The notes under the pieces were generated by a model that was not told the DNA's origin, did not search any database, and was given only the letters and a program-made list of their open reading frames with translations. A DNA stretch of 34,337 nt from a virus. Shown one piece after another: positions 6,685 to 13,664 of this stretch. The translations under genes were made by a program, and so were the position numbers. Numbering within the stretch: the stretch's first letter is position 1; every line of letters starts with the position of its first letter. Where the stretch lies: IMG/VR virus record IMGVR_UViG_3300048905_000027, positions 1 through 34,337 of that record. The stretch is one strand, 5' to 3'.

Positions 6685-7034
6685 AGTGCCTCCATGATGC
6701 AAGGGGCGGTCACTGCTACGCGCCCACGGCCTGCCGAGATTGGGGCTATTGCCGCCAGCGCAACATCGACGCCGGCGGCATGCGATACGTGACGCCGGTC
6801 ATGCAGGCCGAATGGCGGGCGCTCGACGATCCGGAGCCAAAGATCGACGATCGGCGCTGGCCGTCCACGCCAGGAATCAAGAAAGCTCTAAGGCAGCTGG
6901 AGGCCGATCCAGCGCTTCGTGATCTCAAGATTGGCGATCGGGTGCCGATGCCGCGGCGCAAGCTCGATATCCGGCCGGCGTTCACCGGCGCAGATAAGCC
7001 CAGCTTTAAGCCAGCCCGAAAGGGGAAGAAATGA
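6681..7034 (+). CDS. Small Cys-containing basic hypothetical protein
   Basis: A 117-residue protein from the GTG of a GTGA overlap at 6681. The N-terminus is Cys/His-rich (KCLHDARGGHCYAPTACRDWGYCRQRN), suggesting one metal site or, less likely in the cytoplasm, disulphides. The rest is unstructured or basic, ending KPARKGKK. No family recognised. It overlaps the next gene by 4 nt. Confidence 0.65.
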   Translation: MKCLHDARGGHCYAPTACRDWGYCRQRNIDAGGMRYVTPVMQAEWRALDDPEPKIDDRRWPSTPGIKKALRQLEADPALRDLKIGDRVPMPRRKLDIRPAFTGADKPSFKPARKGKK

Positions 7035-7285
7035 CGATAACCTATTGGAATTTTAAGCCCACGCCGGCCCGCATAGTCCGCGTCATCGTCGGCAAATCGC
7101 CACGCCCCACCTGGTGGTGTGCCGCGTTTGAAGGACAGGAACGCGAGGCGGTCGAGGTCACCTATGGCGGCGCGAAATTCTATCTCGATAACGAGGATGG
7201 AAGCGGCTGGGAAAAGGTGACCGATGGGCGAGGCGGCCCGAATTGGTCGCATAGCGAGCTTCCTGTTTCGCGCGTATTGCCATGA
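7031..7285 (+). CDS. Small beta-rich hypothetical protein
   Basis: An 84-residue protein beginning MTITYWNFKPTPARIVRVIVG. Several short beta-strand-like stretches (RPTWWCAAFEGQEREAVEVTYGG, KFYLDNEDGSGWEKV) suggest a small beta barrel or an SH3-like fold. No function is recognised. It sits between ATGA overlaps on both sides. Confidence 0.65.
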   Translation: MTITYWNFKPTPARIVRVIVGKSPRPTWWCAAFEGQEREAVEVTYGGAKFYLDNEDGSGWEKVTDGRGGPNWSHSELPVSRVLP

Positions 7286-7674
7286 CCGCCAATCCCACGC
7301 CCCTGCCGCCCGAGGGGGTGACGCTGGAGCCTTGCCGAGAATGCGGCGCACCTTGCCGGGTGGAGACATTCCCAGCAAACGGCATCCTTGCGAACGAAAC
7401 GTCGATCTGGCTGTGCTCGCAGCATGCACTATTTGGTGGCCAATGCCTAAATGATCAGGGGTATCTCAGCGCCGATTCCTGGAACGCCCGCATCGCAGGT
7501 GAGAAAGACGTCGAGCAAATCGCTCTCGAATGGCTGCGCAGTTATGCCGAAGAGCGACATGGCGAGCACCCTAACGACGTGCCTGCTTATGGTGTAGACG
7601 AAATGGTCGATGCGTTCATGGCCGGCCGCATCTCGGTTGAGCGGAAGAAAAGTGATTCACCCGGCCGAGCTTAG
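7282..7674 (+). CDS. Zinc-finger protein resembling Lar-type small phage proteins
   Basis: A 130-residue protein from the ATGA at 7282. Its front half resembles the Lar/restriction-alleviation type layout: LEPCRECGAPCRVE, a second Cys pair region (WLCSQHALFGGQC) and the sequence SADSWNARIAG, equivalent to the xAxxWNRR ending of that family. Lar proteins modulate type I restriction. The C-terminal 55 residues are an acidic helical extension not in Lar. The match is by motif shape only, so a generic zinc-binding adaptor is an equally good label. Confidence 0.6.
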   Translation: MTANPTPLPPEGVTLEPCRECGAPCRVETFPANGILANETSIWLCSQHALFGGQCLNDQGYLSADSWNARIAGEKDVEQIALEWLRSYAEERHGEHPNDVPAYGVDEMVDAFMAGRISVERKKSDSPGRA

Positions 7675-7810
7675 AAACTTCCGCGCTGATCGCCGGCGCT
7701 CAAGCGAACCCGATGTGACCGAAGGCCGGGAGATCGCGCACGCCCAGGCCGAAGCACGGGCGCGCCGAGATATGTGGAAGATGCGAAAGGTGCGTCTTGT
7801 CGAGCAATGA
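7652..7810 (+). CDS. Small basic protein, last gene of the early operon
   Basis: A 52-residue protein from a GTG at 7652 with GGAAG 6 nt upstream, overlapping the end of the previous gene by 23 nt. It is helical and very basic (FRADRRRSSEP, ARARRDMWKMRKVRLVEQ). An upstream ATG at 7610 in the same frame would lengthen it but lacks a good ribosome site. Its TGA at 7808-7810 is immediately followed by the stop of the opposing late gene at 7811. Confidence 0.55.
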   Translation: MIHPAELRNFRADRRRSSEPDVTEGREIAHAQAEARARRDMWKMRKVRLVEQ

Positions 7811-8908
7811 CTATTGCGGCTGATATCCGATTCCTGCCACCGCCAGCTGCGCCGCATCCTTAATCTTCGCCACATTGGCCAAGGTGAGCAGCGATAGCTG
7901 GGCGGCGGTCATCACCTGTTGCGGCGTCTTCTGGCCGCCCTTCATGGCGATATTTCCGGTGACCGTTTTCGTGCCGGCGATCGTGCCGATGCGGATCCAG
8001 AACAGATCACCGTCGATCGGCGAAAGCACGCTGTTGCCGCTTACGGTCAGATCGCGGCCATTGCTCACGGTAATGCCGTTCTCCATGCCGTTGCCAACCA
8101 GCATGTTATTCGCGATCTTCACGCGGGTGTAGGGTAGCGATCCAACTTCATCACGCATGAAGATGCCCTGCGTACCGTTTCCGACGCCAGGCAGAAGCAC
8201 GTTGTTGGTGATGACGATATCGGTTGATGGCTTCGTGCTGCCGGCCGTCTGGAACTGGATCGCGTCGGGGTGATCGGTCGAAACGCGCTGAAAGTTGGTG
8301 AAAAAGTTCCTATCAATGCTGGCGCCAACAACCGCCGAAAAGTCGAAACCATCGGTGCGAACTTCGCGCACGTCGTTGCCGGATATGTTCACGTTGCTGA
8401 TGCCGAAGAACTGCGCTGCGCGGCCTAGCTGCTGAAAGCGGCTGTTCGTGACGGCGATATTCTTGCCGCCATTGAAGATCAGGCCGACCGCGTCGTTGCG
8501 CGCGTTGCCATCAAGCGAGCCATGCACATAGACATGATCGAAGCTTAGGTTGCTCGATCCTACGCCCATGGCGATCGTCTGCGAATTCACGTCGACGCCG
8601 GCCGGCACCGATCCACGGGAAAAATTGACCTGCCGGAAGGTCAAGCCTGACACAGAGGTCAGCTTCATATAGCCGATCGAGGCGCGGTGCGTCTGGTCGG
8701 CCGAAACGATGATTACCGGGCTGGAATAGACCTTGCTGCCCATCTTCAGGCTATAGCCGCCAGGCGCCAGCAATATCGTTTCGCCGCCCCGGGCATTCAT
8801 CAGGAGGGTGAGTAATCCGCTCGAGCTTGTGGCGGTCGATGCAGCCGATGCCGGCACGAAAGCAAAAAGCCCCAGCGCGATCGCCAGGGCCCGAACAAAT
8901 TTCATCAT
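7811..8908 (-). CDS. Secreted right-handed beta-helix protein (tail-spike-like)
   Basis: A 365-residue protein starting MMKFVRALAIALGLFAFVPASA, a clear Sec signal peptide with an ASA/AS cleavage site. From about residue 60 it shows stacked beta-helix turns of the pectate-lyase/tail-spike type: repeated N-x-(S/N) and I-x-N patterns such as KNIAVTNSRFQQL, SNVNISGNDVREV, TDIVITNNVLLPG and VKIANNMLVGNG. Such folds bind or cleave polysaccharide, but no catalytic set can be assigned. AGGAGG lies 7 nt before the first ATG. It is the distal gene of the late operon. A signal peptide is unusual for a virion spike, so it may act in the periplasm or outside the cell. Confidence 0.8.
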   Translation of the reverse strand: MMKFVRALAIALGLFAFVPASAASTATSSSGLLTLLMNARGGETILLAPGGYSLKMGSKVYSSPVIIVSADQTHRASIGYMKLTSVSGLTFRQVNFSRGSVPAGVDVNSQTIAMGVGSSNLSFDHVYVHGSLDGNARNDAVGLIFNGGKNIAVTNSRFQQLGRAAQFFGISNVNISGNDVREVRTDGFDFSAVVGASIDRNFFTNFQRVSTDHPDAIQFQTAGSTKPSTDIVITNNVLLPGVGNGTQGIFMRDEVGSLPYTRVKIANNMLVGNGMENGITVSNGRDLTVSGNSVLSPIDGDLFWIRIGTIAGTKTVTGNIAMKGGQKTPQQVMTAAQLSLLTLANVAKIKDAAQLAVAGIGYQPQ

Positions 8909-8922
8909 CGCGAAACCTCCTG

Positions 8923-10143
8923 TTATGAGCCGGTATAGCCCTGCGCGTTGACATAGACCGCGCCGGTCGTGGTGGCAGTCAGCGTCACGAATTCCATCAG
9001 CGTGTTGGCGGTGCCCTTAAGCGGCGGATCGAACGTGATCGCTTGGCCAGCGGTAAGGCCGCCGGTGCCGATCTTGCCGCGCCATAGGACCGTGCCGGCC
9101 GCGCCATCGCGGATCGCTATTTCGGTCGCAGTGCCGAGAGCGTCGGCATAAAGCTGCAGCGTCTTGAGATAGTTTCGCACGCCAGCGCCGGCGGCGGCCT
9201 TGATGGTGACTGCGGTCGTGGTGTTCGTGATGCCGCCGGAGGCTGCGGCATAGTTCCAAAAGTTGGCGCTCGGGGCGGATTGCACTGCGGTGCCGTTGAC
9301 GTCGCCGCGCGCGCGGTCCCAGGTGCTGCCGTTGAAAACGAAGGGATAGATCGTCAGGGCGCGGGTGTTACCGAGATCGCCTTCGCCGTTGATGCCAGCT
9401 GAAAGGCCGTTTGATTGCGCATCCGCAGGAGTGGCTGCGGTTCCATGAAGATAGACCCTGAGCAGGCCGCGGATGGTCGTTTGGAAGTCTGTCCGTTGGC
9501 CATCGCTGAACGTCGGAAGCACCGTGGCGTTATACTTGCCGCCGACCTTTACCGGGTTTCCGCTGTCCGCCGCTCCCGATGCAACAGCGCCCCCGACATA
9601 AGTCCCGCTCGTAGTGTCGCCCCTCACGCGGTCCCATGACGTGCCGTTGAACAGGTAATTACCGACGCCCATCATGGTCGCGGTCGAGCCGCTCGAAACG
9701 ATCGGCGCCGCAAGCGTGCCGTTTCCTTGTGCGTCAGCACCAGCGACGCCGCTTGTCTGCACAGTAATTAAGCTGCCCTTGGCGTTGACCGCCAGTTCCG
9801 CGCGCTGGCCATCGGTATACGTCGGCAAGGTCGCGTTATATTTCGCGCCGATCTTAACAGGATTTCCGCTATCGGTCGCGCCGCTGGCGACGTTGCCGGT
9901 CGCGGTCACCGCGCCGGAATTGACGACGACGCCGTTGGTCGTGCCTGGCGTCGTCTGGTCGATCTGAACAGTACCGCCGCCGGCGCCGACGATCACGCTG
10001 TTGTCGGTATTGAGCGGAATGATCGGCGTGGCCAGCACGTAATTGCCGGCAGCATCCTTTGCGACCGGCAAGGTGACCGGCGTGGCGGCAAATGATGCCG
10101 AGCTAAGCGCCAGGCATGCGATCGCTAGGAAACGGCGCATCAT
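8923..10143 (-). CDS. Secreted tail-fibre-like protein with internal duplication
   Basis: A 406-residue protein with a signal peptide (MMRRFLAIACLALSSASFA/AT). Two copies of a unit of about 92 residues follow, 85-176 and 187-281; each opens with VASGATDSGNPVK or VASGAADSGNPVK, passes through YTDGQR or FSDGQR, and ends in an F-N-G-x-x-W-D-R-x-R-G-D motif. The C-terminal 120 residues are a beta-rich domain (NYLKTLQLYADALGTATEIAI) of the kind found in phage structural proteins. It starts in an ATGA overlap with a GGAGG upstream. The repeats suggest an adhesive or receptor-binding fibre; the Sec signal again argues for export. The exported protein at 18204-19046 shows a shortened version of the same repeat. 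Confidence 0.75.
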   Translation of the reverse strand: MMRRFLAIACLALSSASFAATPVTLPVAKDAAGNYVLATPIIPLNTDNSVIVGAGGGTVQIDQTTPGTTNGVVVNSGAVTATGNVASGATDSGNPVKIGAKYNATLPTYTDGQRAELAVNAKGSLITVQTSGVAGADAQGNGTLAAPIVSSGSTATMMGVGNYLFNGTSWDRVRGDTTSGTYVGGAVASGAADSGNPVKVGGKYNATVLPTFSDGQRTDFQTTIRGLLRVYLHGTAATPADAQSNGLSAGINGEGDLGNTRALTIYPFVFNGSTWDRARGDVNGTAVQSAPSANFWNYAAASGGITNTTTAVTIKAAAGAGVRNYLKTLQLYADALGTATEIAIRDGAAGTVLWRGKIGTGGLTAGQAITFDPPLKGTANTLMEFVTLTATTTGAVYVNAQGYTGS

Positions 10144-10346
10144 TTCGTGGCTTCCTCCAAGGCTGCATCGAATTCGGCGTCGAGCGCATTGCCCTGCGCC
10201 TGGATCGCCGCCAGCTTGGCCTTCGCGTCGGCCAGTTCGGATGCGGACAGCACGCCCTTGGCGGCCGCGATGTTGGTGGTGATCTTGGCGATCAGATCGG
10301 ACACGAGCCCGATATCGTTCAAGATCTCGACGGCTGAAACGCCCAT
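10140..10346 (-). CDS. Small helical hypothetical protein
   Basis: A 68-residue protein from the ATG at 10346, placed 8 nt after GGGAGGG; an in-frame TTG two codons earlier is too close to that site. It is Ala-rich and helical (LIAKITTNIAAAKGVLSASELADAKAKLAAIQAQG), with no signal or membrane helix. It lies between the lipoprotein and the secreted fibre. Small helical proteins of this kind occur near phage lysis genes, but no function is known. Confidence 0.65.
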   Translation of the reverse strand: MGVSAVEILNDIGLVSDLIAKITTNIAAAKGVLSASELADAKAKLAAIQAQGNALDAEFDAALEEATK

Positions 10347-10348
10347 GG

Positions 10349-10720
10349 TCAATTCCCTCCCGACGTCGTTGTGATCAGCGTGATAGAATTGATGGTCAGG
10401 CTGAGAGACTCGAGCGTCGCCGATGCATCCTGGCCAGCGGCCACGAGCGCTCGAGCCTCATTGCGATAAGCACGCGCGGCGCGCATGGCGTCGGCCAATT
10501 GCTGCACCTGGCCCTCGCTGAGATGGCGGCTGCGCAGCGCAGCCGTTGCCGCCGCCTCCGCGCTATTATAAGCGAGTTCTGCCAGCGACAGCGCCGTCGT
10601 CGCGCGCAGTTCGACCTGGCCGGCAACGACAGCCACATTCGAGGCGGTGTTGGTAACATCGCCGGGCTCGCAAGATGCGAGCGCCAGCGCCGCTGCGGTG
10701 ATGATCAATGCATGTTTCAT
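10349..10720 (-). CDS. Phage lipoprotein in the lysis cassette
   Basis: A 123-residue protein with a lipoprotein signal: a hydrophobic stretch and lipobox LASC with Cys17 (MKHALIITAAALALASCEPG). The mature part is helical and Ala-rich (VVAGQVELRATTALSLAELAYN). Asp is absent at +2 (Glu-Pro follows the Cys), so outer-membrane sorting is likely. Its place next to holin and endopeptidase fits an outer-membrane spanin-like component, but it is larger and not proline-rich like Rz1-type o-spanins. Its ATG overlaps the stop of the putative holin gene (ATGA). Confidence 0.7.
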   Translation of the reverse strand: MKHALIITAAALALASCEPGDVTNTASNVAVVAGQVELRATTALSLAELAYNSAEAAATAALRSRHLSEGQVQQLADAMRAARAYRNEARALVAAGQDASATLESLSLTINSITLITTTSGGN

Positions 10721-11049
10721 TTCAAACCCTCGGCTTTGGCTTCGGATGAGGTCAGAACGGGCGTTGTGCCAGGACTGTTCGCAACCGCGATGACTTCCTT
10801 TTTCTTGCGGCGGGTGACGATCTGGCGCCAGATGCTGGTGCCGACCAGCACCAGCACGCCCAGCGCTGGCGCGAATTGCGTTGATTGCAGAAAGGCGACG
10901 ATCTGACCGACGTCACGCGTGCCGAGAACCGCCGTCAAAGCGGGCAGCACGCTTACGACGATCAGCGCATCGCGCAACAGCGCACCGCCCTGATCTTTTG
11001 TCGGGCTTTTTTCAACATAGCTCGGCGCCGGTTCTGTCTGATCGCTCAT
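10717..11049 (-). CDS. Putative holin
   Basis: A 110-residue protein with a charged N-terminus, two hydrophobic segments at about 27-43 (LIVVSVLPALTAVLG) and 52-72 (FLQSTQFAPALGVLVLVGTSIW), and a basic C-terminus starting RQIVTRRKKKE. Size, two membrane segments, charged tail and direct coupling (ATGA) to the endopeptidase gene match class II holins, which permeabilise the inner membrane to trigger lysis. Sequence family not recognised, so the call rests on topology and location. Confidence 0.65.
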   Translation of the reverse strand: MSDQTEPAPSYVEKSPTKDQGGALLRDALIVVSVLPALTAVLGTRDVGQIVAFLQSTQFAPALGVLVLVGTSIWRQIVTRRKKKEVIAVANSPGTTPVLTSSEAKAEGLK

Positions 11050-11510
11050 ACTGCCCCCTTTTTCATCGCTGCCAGTGAATTACCGAACGTCGCCTGGAAG
11101 TGCGGAAGGTCGACTATGCTGTGCCAATCTCCACCCCACTCGAGCCCGCATTCTTTTCCAAGCTGGCCGATCCGATGCCAGCGCCTGATCGCGGCAGGAC
11201 TGACGCTATCCCAATCGGCCGTCCCGTTGTCTTTCAGCGGAACGACGTCGAACGCCAGCCGCCAATTGTGCCAGCTGTCGCCGCCTTTGGCGTTGGTCAC
11301 CGTCTCGCCGCGCTTGTACTTCTGGCCGGTCAAGGGGTTCGTGAACAGCGTTCGCCCGAGCGAATAGAGCATGTTCTGATAGGCGATGCTCGCATAGGTC
11401 CGTGTGACCATCAGGCGGATGCCTTCGCCTGCAGCCGCCGCGATCAGCGCCTTTGCCATGGGCTGCACGCGGGGATCGAGATCATCGATCGATCGGCTGT
11501 TTTCGCTCAT
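11046..11510 (-). CDS. M15-family peptidoglycan endopeptidase (endolysin)
   Basis: A 154-residue protein of the VanY/CwlK M15 peptidase family. The first zinc motif is SWHNWRLAFD (His81 and Asp88), and the third zinc ligand is His137 in the segment WHSIVDLPHFQ, with Asp134 nearby. N-terminal residues about 10-55 carry the family's lid region (DPRVQPMAKALIAAAA, then MVTRTYASIAYQNMLYSLGR). It cleaves peptide stems, as do T5-type endolysins. There is no signal peptide, so release depends on the holin encoded next. Length is normal for the family (about 130-170). Confidence 0.9.
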   Translation of the reverse strand: MSENSRSIDDLDPRVQPMAKALIAAAAGEGIRLMVTRTYASIAYQNMLYSLGRTLFTNPLTGQKYKRGETVTNAKGGDSWHNWRLAFDVVPLKDNGTADWDSVSPAAIRRWHRIGQLGKECGLEWGGDWHSIVDLPHFQATFGNSLAAMKKGAV

Positions 11511-11544
11511 GGCGGCAATCTATATCAGCGAAAGCACCATTCCA

Positions 11545-11838
11545 CTAGATAGGCGGATCGCCCCGCCGATGCCGCGCAATCGCATCGCGCGCGACCTGTT
11601 CGTCGTGGCGCGCCTGCTTCGCCTCTTCAAGATATTCGATCAGAACGCGCATCGTGCCATCCAGCGCGCGCACCGTCGTCATCAGATCGAGGAAGATTTG
11701 TCGCTCCATGATCGTCATCGCGAGCACTTCGGCATCTCCCCTTGGCTTTTGCGGGGGTTTGCGGAGCGCAGACCAAAGGCCGATCAGGGCAGTGCCGATA
11801 GAAGCTCCAATCCAGTATGCCGGGTCAGTTGTATCCAT
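11545..11838 (-). CDS. Small membrane protein of the lysis region
   Basis: A 97-residue protein from the ATG at 11838 (MDTTDPAYWIGASIGTALIG); one N-terminal membrane helix at about residues 9-26 is followed by a helical charged tail (RQIFLDLMTTVRALDGTMRVLIEYLEEAKQARHDEQVARDAI). This topology resembles inner-membrane spanins (Rz-like), with a single N-terminal anchor and long periplasmic coiled coil. If so, the lipoprotein at 10349-10720 could be its outer partner, though they are not overlapping. A longer reading frame to 11913 has no support. It overlaps the upstream gene by 14 nt. Confidence 0.6.
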   Translation of the reverse strand: MDTTDPAYWIGASIGTALIGLWSALRKPPQKPRGDAEVLAMTIMERQIFLDLMTTVRALDGTMRVLIEYLEEAKQARHDEQVARDAIARHRRGDPPI

Positions 11839-12292
11839 GCACCTTTGCCTCGCGAGCATTATCGAACGCTGAGCGGGCGTCCTTCGCCGCGAAGAATAGC
11901 GCAAAGATATCAAAAGCTAAAAGACCGCCGTAGGAATAAACCGCATTTGAATTCCAAGGCAGCCGCAAAGCTCCGTAAAGCAGACCAAGCCAGAAGATTG
12001 TCGACAGCCACGCACCGAACGCGCGCAGCGTCGCCGATCCGCGTGGACGCGATCCGTTGATGATCAGGCAGCACGCGCGCACGAAGCCGATCGATGTCGC
12101 ATAGACGCCCCATTGCATCTGCGGCATGATCTGTTGAAGCGGCCCGTAAAATGGCCCGTCGAATATATGCCGCGGCACATCGGTGTTCAGAGCGTCAGTC
12201 CATGCATTGATGCCCCAACACAGTTGGACGGCGGTCATGATGAATTCAGGGTAACGCTCGCGGAAGGTGCGATAGAAGCGTGCAGTCAGCAT
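11825..12292 (-). CDS. Multi-pass membrane protein
   Basis: A 155-residue protein starting MLTARFYRTFRERYPEF. I chose the ATG at 12292 because GGAAGG stands 8 nt upstream and it begins just after the previous gene's stop; an in-frame ATG at 12319 would overlap it. Hydrophobic segments lie at about 20-32, 70-85, 100-118 and 125-140 (STIFWLGLLYGALRL, GGLLAFDIFALFFAA). It belongs to the lysis/tail-fibre interval. Similar small multi-pass proteins are found in phage lysis regions. Function unknown; could be an accessory holin. Confidence 0.65.
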   Translation of the reverse strand: MLTARFYRTFRERYPEFIMTAVQLCWGINAWTDALNTDVPRHIFDGPFYGPLQQIMPQMQWGVYATSIGFVRACCLIINGSRPRGSATLRAFGAWLSTIFWLGLLYGALRLPWNSNAVYSYGGLLAFDIFALFFAAKDARSAFDNAREAKVHGYN

Positions 12293-12297
12293 GTCGA

Positions 12298-13011
12298 TTA
12301 CCTTCCGACGACGCGCCATTCGAAACCGTCCAGGTTCTGAGACGATCCCGAGCTTTGGATTTGCACGCTAAAGCCGGTCGTACTTTTCGAGCCCCTGATT
12401 ACCTGCACCCAGCAATCGAAGACAAGGCCGGCGCTGGCGATCTGGGCCGTAAGCTGCACATGATAACTGGTTGTCGTCAACGGCACCTGAAAGGTGATCG
12501 GCACGACGGCTTCGGTCGTGGTGTGCGTGTCATAGACGCCCCATTGATCGACCAGGCCATCGGGATATTTGAGATAGTCGGCGCCGATCGTCGGCATGCC
12601 CTGCTTTTCCCAATTGGCGCCGCCGGCATCGGGATTGGTCGTGTTGTTCTCGACGGTATTGTACCAAAACAGCCGCGCATTGCCTGGCGTCGACGATCGC
12701 ACGCATGCGCCAGCCGGATAGCCGCCGATCGCGATCGAATAAGGCGCGTCCCAGAGCACCTGGCCGCCCACCGCGTGCCAGCGGTCCCATGCGGTGATCT
12801 GGTTTAAAATACCATTCATATCCTTGATATCGGGCGGGACGCCGCCCGAGGACCTGGGCGTGGCCGTGAGCGGCGGAAAGCCATCGGTCAGCGATGCAGC
12901 ACCATCGGTAATGCCGATCTGCGAGAGAACGGGAACCGATCGCTTGTATGAACTGCTCGCGGCGTTCGCGAACGGGATCGTCATTTTGCCTGGTGCGTCG
13001 CTAGATTGCAT
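12298..13011 (-). CDS. Tail fibre protein with gp53-like C-terminus
   Basis: A 237-residue protein. The N-terminal half carries the common phage tail-fibre opening (IPFANAASSSYKRSVPVLSQ, then DMNGILNQITAWDRWHAVGG), which in other phages follows baseplate genes. The C-terminal half has YPDGLVDQWGVYDT and a beta-rich ending, matching the gp53-like receptor-binding domain of small tail fibres. No signal peptide, unlike the other fibre-like proteins here, so this is the best candidate for the conventional virion fibre. Start at 13011 has GGGACGGG upstream. It follows the DUF2612 protein as expected. Confidence 0.85.
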   Translation of the reverse strand: MQSSDAPGKMTIPFANAASSSYKRSVPVLSQIGITDGAASLTDGFPPLTATPRSSGGVPPDIKDMNGILNQITAWDRWHAVGGQVLWDAPYSIAIGGYPAGACVRSSTPGNARLFWYNTVENNTTNPDAGGANWEKQGMPTIGADYLKYPDGLVDQWGVYDTHTTTEAVVPITFQVPLTTTSYHVQLTAQIASAGLVFDCWVQVIRGSKSTTGFSVQIQSSGSSQNLDGFEWRVVGR

Positions 13012-13021
13012 AATCCCGTCC

Positions 13022-13660
13022 CTAATCCACGATGGTCAATGTAACGCCTACCGGTTTCGGCAGGATACCGCTCTGCTCGACAACCGACCGCTCGATCGCG
13101 CTTAGTGGCGTCGAGAAGGTATAGGTCATCGTCATATCGAGCCCATCGGTTGCATAGACGTTCCCGTGGCCCGGAAAAAGATTGATCAGGATCTGATTGA
13201 TCGAAGGGATCGAACTATCGGAGATATTGGCCAGCGCCTTGGCGAATAGCAGCCGCCGAAAGGCCGTATCCGAAAGCGCGAAATTGTTCGTGAGAAGATC
13301 GCCCGAATAGAACGGGTTGATATCGAAACCTTCCGCCTCGGTCTGCTCGACATATCCGAAGAAATCAGTCGCGCTCACTTGAATGACGCGCTGCACGCCG
13401 ATGATCTTTCCCCAGATATCGAGGCCATAGCCCTGCGCTGTGTCGATATTCCAGATGAGATTGAAAAAGAGCTCCATATCGGCGTTGGCGTTTAGATAGT
13501 CCGCCATGTTTTCAATGAGGCCGACAAGGATATCGCTGTTCGCATATTGGCTGATGACGGTCGCGAACCAATCGAATTGGTTGCTGGCGGTGGGCTGGAC
13601 TGCCTGCGCCTTGCCGGCCTCGCCAAGTGCAAGCCGGCCGAGTGCGTCGAACCCCTGCAT
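13022..13660 (-). CDS. DUF2612-family baseplate/fibre-connecting protein
   Basis: A 212-residue protein recognised by the segments FFNLIWNIDTAQGYGLDIWG, FRRLLFAKALANISDSSIPS and SGILPKPVGVTL, which are hallmarks of DUF2612 proteins. These are encoded between baseplate J and tail fibre in many contractile-tailed phages and are thought to attach the fibre to the wedge, similar to gpI of P2. The length matches the family (about 200-220). It lies 4 nt after baseplate J and 10 nt before the tail fibre gene. Confidence 0.85.
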   Translation of the reverse strand: MQGFDALGRLALGEAGKAQAVQPTASNQFDWFATVISQYANSDILVGLIENMADYLNANADMELFFNLIWNIDTAQGYGLDIWGKIIGVQRVIQVSATDFFGYVEQTEAEGFDINPFYSGDLLTNNFALSDTAFRRLLFAKALANISDSSIPSINQILINLFPGHGNVYATDGLDMTMTYTFSTPLSAIERSVVEQSGILPKPVGVTLTIVD

Positions 13661-13664
13661 GAGC

